From Branchiostoma floridae (lineage: Eukaryota > Chordata > Leptocardii > Amphioxiformes > Branchiostomatidae), in the NCBI RefSeq assembly GCF_000003815.2, contig NC_049988.1, forward strand, positions 5,454,161 to 5,485,656: 31,496 nt of DNA, given 5' to 3'. Numbering within the stretch: the first letter of the stretch is position 1; every line of letters begins with the position of its first letter. The notes beneath the pieces are model-generated. The model ran no database searches, had not been told where the DNA came from, and was given only the letters and a program-made list of their open reading frames with translations. Made by a program: the position numbers and the translations under genes. Of this stretch, positions 19,701 through 28,197 are shown one piece after another.

Positions 19701-22700
19701 AGTGTCCCGCAAATTTTACCCTTTGGTGAGTCAGTTTCTGGGATAGCTGTGGTAGATTTCCATATATGGTTTTGAGTGTAGCATGTTGAGTCCATGATAT
19801 GTTCTGTCCTCTGCGAAGTAACTTTGTGTAAGTCCCGTCTAATCTGTTTTGTAGTTGACAAGTAAGTGTCCAGGTTTCCGCACCATAAAGCAAAATAGGT
19901 TCCACTAGAGTAGTGAATACTTGGACCTTCAATTTGTTAGGGATATTAGACTTCCAAATTTTGTCCAATTTGTTGCTTGCCTCCCATGCTAGGGCTTTCC
20001 TAATTTCAAAGTCCTTTTTAGGACACATGATGTAGGAGCCAAGATATTTGAAGTTATCAACCCTTTGTAAATGTTCACTGGATAAGGATCTGAGTTCCAG
20101 TGGTCCAATGATGTTACTGATGAACTCTGTCTTAGATTCATTGCAGTAGATTCCTACTAGGGATGCAGAGTCTTCTAAAGATTGTAGCAAAGTTTCTGCA
20201 TTTTTGATTTGTTCAGCAACTAGTGCAAGATCATCTACAAAGTCCAGATCAGTCAGATATTGGGCAGGATATCTTTGACTCCTTCGTGGTTTGATTTCTA
20301 TACCTTTGTTTACATTTGTGTCCAGTGACAATCTTAGAACATAATCAAGTACAATAATGAATAAGTATGGTGCTAAAGTATCACCCTGGAGAACTCCAGT
20401 AACTATCTCAAATGAACTAGTCTCACCATCAGAAGTAATCACAGAGGCTGTGGTATTTCTATACAAAGCCCTAATAGCATCTATGAAACATTGTGGAATA
20501 CCATACTGTGCTAAAATATCAAACATTACATCTCTGTCAATACTATCGAATGCTTTACGGAAATCCACGAACAGTAACACAAATTCCTTATTACATCTCT
20601 TCATCTCTTCAATAATACGACGTATTGCGAGTATCTGAGAAATAGTTGACCTTCCCTTTCTAAACCCATTTTGATTCCTCCTAAGGATAGGATCAATTAC
20701 AGGATTAAGACGGTTAAGTAAAAGTTTGTTATAAACCTTTGCAGCAATCGGAGTGAGAGTAATTCCTCTATAGTTAGAGGCAGATGTTAAATCACCTTTT
20801 ATAGGTATTGGCACAATCCCTCCTTTGAGCCAGGATGATGGAGGTCTGTGTGACATAAAAGTTTGGTTGCACAAGTGTAACAAAAGGTCATGAAAAGCAG
20901 GGTCTTTCCAGATAATGGCCGGTATGTTATCCAGTCCAGGAGACGTATTAGCAGGTAGCGATTTCAGAACTATTTCAAGTTCACTTAAGGTAAAAAGATC
21001 TGTTGAGATGCCTAGTTCTTGTTCCACTACAGGTTCCATCTTGAGTTGTCGGTCAGAAGGAGTTCTTGTAGCTGAGCCTAGAAGGGACTTAAAGTGTGTT
21101 AACCAGTTCTCTTTCCTCTCGTCTGGAGATCCCCCTTTTAACTTGACGGTTGGTTTGGATTTCCGGCCGGTTAGTTCGTTGATAGTTCTCCAGGCAGCAT
21201 CGTGTTGTTTCGTGACATGAAGATGGGCAATGCTAACAATTTTTCCTCGGGTGAATTCCGCTTCAGCACTTGCATATGCTTCATCCAAGTGTCTCTGGGC
21301 TTTTCTAAGATTTTTGTAGCTGGTTCTGGTGGCTCTATTCTCATACACTTGGCTGTAATCACTTCTTTTCGTGCATCGTTGACAAGAGTGTGAGAACTCA
21401 ACGGTGGAGATTTAGATTTCTTTTTCTTAGGTAGTGTAGAGAGAGCGATTTCTTCTGTTGCCTCGATCAAGTTGTTGTAAGTTGTTTCAATGTCATCAGA
21501 AGGGTCTGTGAGAACATCAAATTGGTTCTTCACATCAAGAGCAAATTGGTGTTTCAATGTAGGGTTCCTGGTTACTGCTCTCCAGTCTACCCTTTTCATA
21601 GGGTTTGACTGGGGTGGTTTCTTAGATGACCTAAGACTGTCAGGCAGGTAATACAGGATACCATTCGATGGTCTGATCCTACAGTAGAGAATGACGAAAA
21701 ATCCCGACAATCCCTGATACTGTTCCTCCATTTTCTACGAGTCATAATGTAGTCGATTTGTGAGCGGTGTCCCACACTCTCACAGTTCAAACGATTGTAG
21801 GATCAGGATTCCAAGACCAATATTTATATACAAGACTCTAATTGTATATATTTCAACCTCAGTTCCTGCCATATCTCCTTGTGGATCCTTTTGTTTGATT
21901 TCTGTACTATGCTTTGATGCTACGACAGTTAAATTTCTGACATGTATGTTTTCATTCATTCACTTATAAACTTAAAATAAACTATAAATAAGTGACATAA
22001 GTTTGGCCCCCTAGCGTCTAGTTTTGGGATAGCAGGGGCATTTTTGTCAAAAACTTCTGAAGTGGATAACTAAAGAAGGGAACAATGTATTTTCATGATT
22101 TTGGGGTATTTAGGTACCCCAGACAATGTTATACAAGATAGAATACTAATTATGCAAAGTTAAATTACATTTGCATAATCAATGAGATTATTCTATCATA
22201 GCAGGTTTTTTTAATGCATCTCTTGTACCGGACATGATATGGTTTTGATATTTGGGTGCTACATAGTTTTTAACGTCATGACAAAGTGAGGCAAGTTTCA
22301 GCCCCCTAACATGTAATTTTGGAACTGCAGGTGCGTTTTTGTCATGACACCCCAAAGAGGATAACTATAGAAAGGAATGATGGATTGCCATCATTTTTGA
22401 CAAGCAGGTAGCTTAGGCAAAGAAAGATGTTTAGAATGCTATACATTTTATGCAAATGTTGACTATATTTGCATAATTAATGAGGAAACTGTACAATTCT
22501 ATTGTTTTCAATAGCTAAACTTCGATAAATATAACACATGTAAGTTATAATAGGTGCGTAACATAACATAAGCAGATACTAAATATGCAAATGAGGAACT
22601 GATTTGGGTAATATACACAAAAATAGCAAATCCGCATAATGACTAATGATGGGAATTTTATACTTGTGACATGTCTACGTTAGTCAATAATGAACATCGC

Positions 22701-25700
22701 CATGCATAAATCATGTAAATGTTAAGTCATTTGCATGAAATTTACAAAAGCTCTAAATATTTCATGGAGGTATGATTTCGCCGAACTCTAGATTATCATC
22801 GACTATGTATCGACTATGATGTGGGTTATGCTAACTTCAGCTATCTTAAGGTATGTTTTAGATACTACATTTTGACACAGAAATGACTACTTCTAATGGG
22901 TTTGGGGTTATTTTAAAAAGAATTTCAGAAAATGTAAGATTGTCGATCCAAGATGGCGGATATATAACGTCACTTTCTGTCATAAGTTTACAAAAATGAC
23001 AAAAAAGATAAAACGTTACAACTACAGCATCCCCTGAAAAGGCCGTTTTGAGATTAGGACGGGACTGAAACAGCCCCCCCCCCCCGTCTCAGGAAGGCCC
23101 CCAAAGCATAGATAGGATTAAATTGAATTCAGGAAAAAATTATTATTTCTTTATCTTCTAAATGGTTGTGGGTTAGGGAGTTTTGGAATGACTGGAAATG
23201 AGTCTGTAATCTCGCAGTACATTAGGTAGCTGCCAAGCATGGAGTACGTTTTAGAATTGTCGATTTGTCTTCAGTAGATGCCGTTATGTACCAGGCAAAC
23301 ATTCTCTGAAAAATACGACTTCATTGAAATGTATTTTACGAAGAATGGTACATGAAACGAAATAAAAATCAAATATTTGAGTTACATGAATTGGTTTATT
23401 AACTTCTTAACTTATCTTGGTAAACCTTGATAAACATCTAAACTATATGTGATGCCCATGACATAATTCATAAACGTATAAGTTTTACATTTTTGAGCCA
23501 CTTACAGTATACACACTCGATTGGGACGTTAGTTGTGTATGATATAAAGCACGCTAGCCCAGTAAAAAGGTTGAGGTTGGTTGTAAGATGTTGTCGAAAT
23601 GGTTTATCATAAATTGGCTCGCATGGTTAGATTTAGGTACTGTTTTATGTAAGAGAATATGTAAATATGCCTTTGAGACCAAGTTGGAGATTAATCCTGT
23701 GGACTGCAATTCCTTACATACAGTACCAAGTTAGCTGTGGAGAAGATAAATCAAGTGTTTACAGTAGAGGTATTCTTGACAAATTCCTTCCACATATCCC
23801 GGGGCCCAATTTAGTCTCATGGGGTTGATTTATCTACGTACAAAGATGGGAAATGTGATGGCGTAACGACTTCACTTAGATTGGAGAGTATTAGTAGTGC
23901 AGAGAACGCATTTCAGCTTGATTTGAAGTATATTTCAGGGCGCATTGCAGTAATCCCGAGAGCATTTTTGTAGATAACAGCGAAGTAGTAAAGAAACTTC
24001 ATTGCATTCGCCAAGAAGAGTAGGGAAACGGTTGAGCTAGGACTTTTTGGGTCTATGTGTAGGTCAACAGCATATAGCTCAAAACGTTGTAGTTTGATGT
24101 TAGTGATATTTAGTAGATGTGTAGTGGTTGTGGAAAGGCAGGTAAAGTTTGAAAAGGGTTTACCTGCCGTTTTCCTACGGTTCTACGGCTTTCAATTGTA
24201 TTTTTGTGCTCTTGTTTGTGGACAGCATAACTCAGGATATGCTGGGGCATCTTCACAATATCTGGTAGGTGTGTAGCGGTTATGAAAAGGAAGGTCAGGT
24301 GAGAAAATGGTTTACTTGGCTTTTACCAACGGTGCTGTAGCTGGCTTTGTACGTAAGTACGTTTGGCTGTAGACAAGATAACTCGAGATGCTGTTGATGG
24401 ATATCAATGATTTTTGTCGTCAGCATTACTTTAAAACCCCGGGATGTATGGTAATGATATTTGATATGTGTACATGTGTTGAAAGGACTAAGGTCAAGGT
24501 CGATTTTGGGCCTCCTGGTGTGTGACCTTGGTACTGCAGCAGAAAGCCGACTTTTTTGTATCTTTTCACCTGGACAAGGTCTTGACTTCTTGGTGGCAGT
24601 TACCTTATGATGTGAGGCAGAAGTGATGAATGTTTGCTCCGGAACAGCAGGTTCATTTTGATAAAAGGACCAAAACGGAACATAGAAACGACGGATTTCC
24701 ATGATATTTAGCATGTATGTATCTTTGGCAGGATGTACATAATGAAGTTACAAATTATGCCAATTTGGACTTAATTTGTATACTTAATGAGGAAAATCTG
24801 TATCTGCCGTGTTTTTCATTATATTCCAATTCCCCTTAACATGTAATTTTGTCAGTAGTGGGCAAAAATATCTGGACATCGGCAGAACTAGGGGGCCATT
24901 TTTCAAACCTAAACAAAAAANNNNNNNNNNNNNNNNNNNNNNNNNNNNNNNNNNNNNNNNNNNNNNNNNNNNNNNNNNNNNNNNNNNNNNNNNNNNNNNN
25001 NNNNNNNNNNNNNNNNNNNNACTCATTATAATCTACAGCTCGGTACCATTAAAACCTGCCATTCCATGTGTTCCTTGGGAATTAAGTGTTATGTTATGAT
25101 ATGTTTGAAACAAAAGCATGGCCCACAGTTTCCTAACATAACATAACAGCCATCATCAGGATGAAACCATAGCCCACATTTTCCAAAACATAACATAACA
25201 TAGCATAGCATAGCATAACATAGCATAGCATAGCATAGCATAGCATAGCATAGCATAGCATAACATAACATAACATAACATAACATAACATAACATAACA
25301 TAACATAACATAGCATAGCATAGCATAACATAACATAACATAACATAACATAACATAACATAACAGCCATCATCAGGATGACAGCATGGCCCACATTTTC
25401 CAAATCACAATGTGGGTCATGCTTTCATCCTGATGATGGCTGTTAAGGTGTCAAAATATTTAATTGAGTTATGAGGTCTCCGAACTCTTGTTCTTAAGGT
25501 GTCAAGAACAATCGCTGGGCTTAATGAATGTCTTATTTCTAGCAAAACTTGAAAGAAAATATTACAGGGCGACAACGCTTTTTGTAAGAACAGTGCTGTC
25601 TTAAAAACAAACAATTTCAAACCTGTTAAGAGATGCGCACCAGCCGCACGTGAATCCGACGGTTGAATTCAAACATCTATTACAGTCTGTTATATCACCA

Positions 25701-28126
25701 CAAGCTGCAGATGAAGAAAAACAGCGAAATGGTTTGCAAGGCTTAATTGGGTGTGACTGCTCTAGTCTAGTTTATCTAAATTTCATCATCTTTCATAATA
25801 CGTGCATCCCTTCTGAAAATAGGTCTTTAAGATTGTGACAGCCTTATCTCTAAGGGAATTATCTAACATAATTGCCTTCTCTGTGTATGTAGGGCATTTG
25901 TATTTTTTAAAGCCTCGTCAGATGTTCCATAAATTCCTGATAGCAATAGAAATACAACCACCATTCTAAAACAGTATAAGGTGGACTTTTACTTACATGG
26001 CTGCGGAATTAGTACGAAGATAGTATCACTGCGTACTTTTGTAATGTCCAGTTTGACCCTATGATATTCCTTCACTGGTAGACGTTCTCGTTCTGAAAGT
26101 AAAATGCACATAATCATATACATCGAAAATAAGCATTTCCTTGATAATCTAGATTTTAGATTTCATCGTGCCTAGAATATATCAGCAGATTCTAGCAAAT
26201 ATAGCAACAGGAGAAGAAGAAGAAGATGAAGAAAGAAATAGAAACATTACGAATACAATATTTTTACCTACGGTCTGGCGGAGTGAAAAGAATCATTCAT
26301 ACCTCCACAAAGTTGAAATGAAACAATTAACGCATGACCCCAACAAATCCCAATAGTGCATTTCATACAAGTCGATTTCTACAGCACGGCAACAACACAT
26401 ACAAGCTTACTTATAGTAAGAAGATTGTAAGTAAGAAGATACGAGGCATATATAAACGACGATAGGGGCATGATCCCAATCTACACTCGGGTCAGCTTTC
26501 TGGTGCTTTTGAAATCGTTATCATGACCAGTCCAGTAAACATCAAACGGTGTTTAAAAACATTTACATGCCAATTTCATAAGAGGTTACTTTAATTATCA
26601 GCATCTATCGGTATTGCAGTACGTCAAATAGAGTATGCTAGTAACTAACTTGGGTCATGTGCCGGTCTTTTCTTGACTTTATACGCATCTGAGACACCAA
26701 CTTTGACGCCATCTGTGGTATCGGCCCAACCGTCCTCTGGGACCTGTATCGGCAGAGTGAAAACAAAATACCTGAATGATCTCCGTAAATATATGTATAT
26801 TTTTCATTCTTCGTACGCACAATACGAGTTTTATGCGCATTTTGCGGAAGTCATATATTTACAATATTGATATATGCAGTTGCGCGCACAATGCGCACCT
26901 GATACTAGTCTCAATCGTTATCAATATGTACGTTTTACGTACGCAGACATACGTACAATACGGTACAGTACGCCTGATACTCTAATTAAGCTCTGGCCAC
27001 AAAGCTTGTACGACGTGTGTATGTACCTGCAATAGCATATACCGTATATTGCACGATGATCGCAGTAAATAGCAGGTAAATCCTAATTAAAATCAGCCAT
27101 CGCTGCGCAACTGGCGTTGTTTTTACTCGTACCTATCCTGAATAGCCGCCTGAATGCTTTTGAGCTTTATTCATAATGTATTATTAGAGCCTTGAAACTT
27201 GTTTTTTGGCAACGCCTCAAAGGCGACGCCTAATAGTATAGTGTGCGAGCTCTTGTCAGTAATTCCCAGAATTAGATAGGCATCTCAAGAATCTATTTTT
27301 CGCGCGTGCGTAGTTGCATGATGCTAGTCTGCATTCTTCAATTCCCAATCAATCAATCCATGAGTAATCAATCAGCCCTTGGCAGTTTGTACCACTGAGA
27401 GTGGTACAACGTCTGCCGACGCATTCCGAGCGCATTTCAGGTGTGTCAGAGGAACGGTATCTGTTATATGTTCGTATGCCTGCGTATTTAAAACGATTCA
27501 GATGCGTATGTATATTGGGTGCGTATAGTACGTACGGCCGAATTAGCCAATATGCTAATACGAAAATGTCATGCGGCTTGAAAATTTACGCACGTGTAGG
27601 CCCCCGCTCCCCATTAAATGTGACTAATACGTTTCTGCATGAGGTCCGTATGGAAGACTAAGCTCCTACCGTCTCTACAGGTTAGTAGAAAGATAGTAGA
27701 AATCGGACAAATGTACAGAGATACCAAATGAGTTAGCTGGGTCGCAAACTAGACTCATCGGCCAGCTAGCTCCGGCCGGCATGTTATGCGTCTATATCTG
27801 TCAAATCTCAGGAATTTGAGTATATACACACGTAAACGCCTAAACGCCACAAGTTAATGACTTCCTTCTACATCTATGAATATTACATATCACATGTTAA
27901 TCGACCTTGTGACAGTTAGGGATGGGTTTGGGTTGGAGGAACGAGAGCCAAGTTTAATAAAGTGTCCCCTTACAGTTTTCTAAGGTACTGCAGTGATCTA
28001 TCTATCTTTTTATCTAATATTATCTTATCTTTATATCTATCTTTCTTTCTTTATATAGATACTTTTGTAGATAGATAATTAGAAATAGACGTTATATACA
28101 TCGATATACTATAGATATATGGCAAC

Positions 28127-28197
<71 letters not shown>

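Noticed and set aside
25089-25403. Long ORFs with repeated MLCYV/MLCYA protein
   Set aside because: They are translations of the TAACA/TAGCA pentamer array, open in several frames because the period lacks stops.
27401-27661. 86-aa plus ORF
   Set aside because: Low-complexity-free but matches no family I know, lies inside a minus-gene intron and lacks splice or promoter support.
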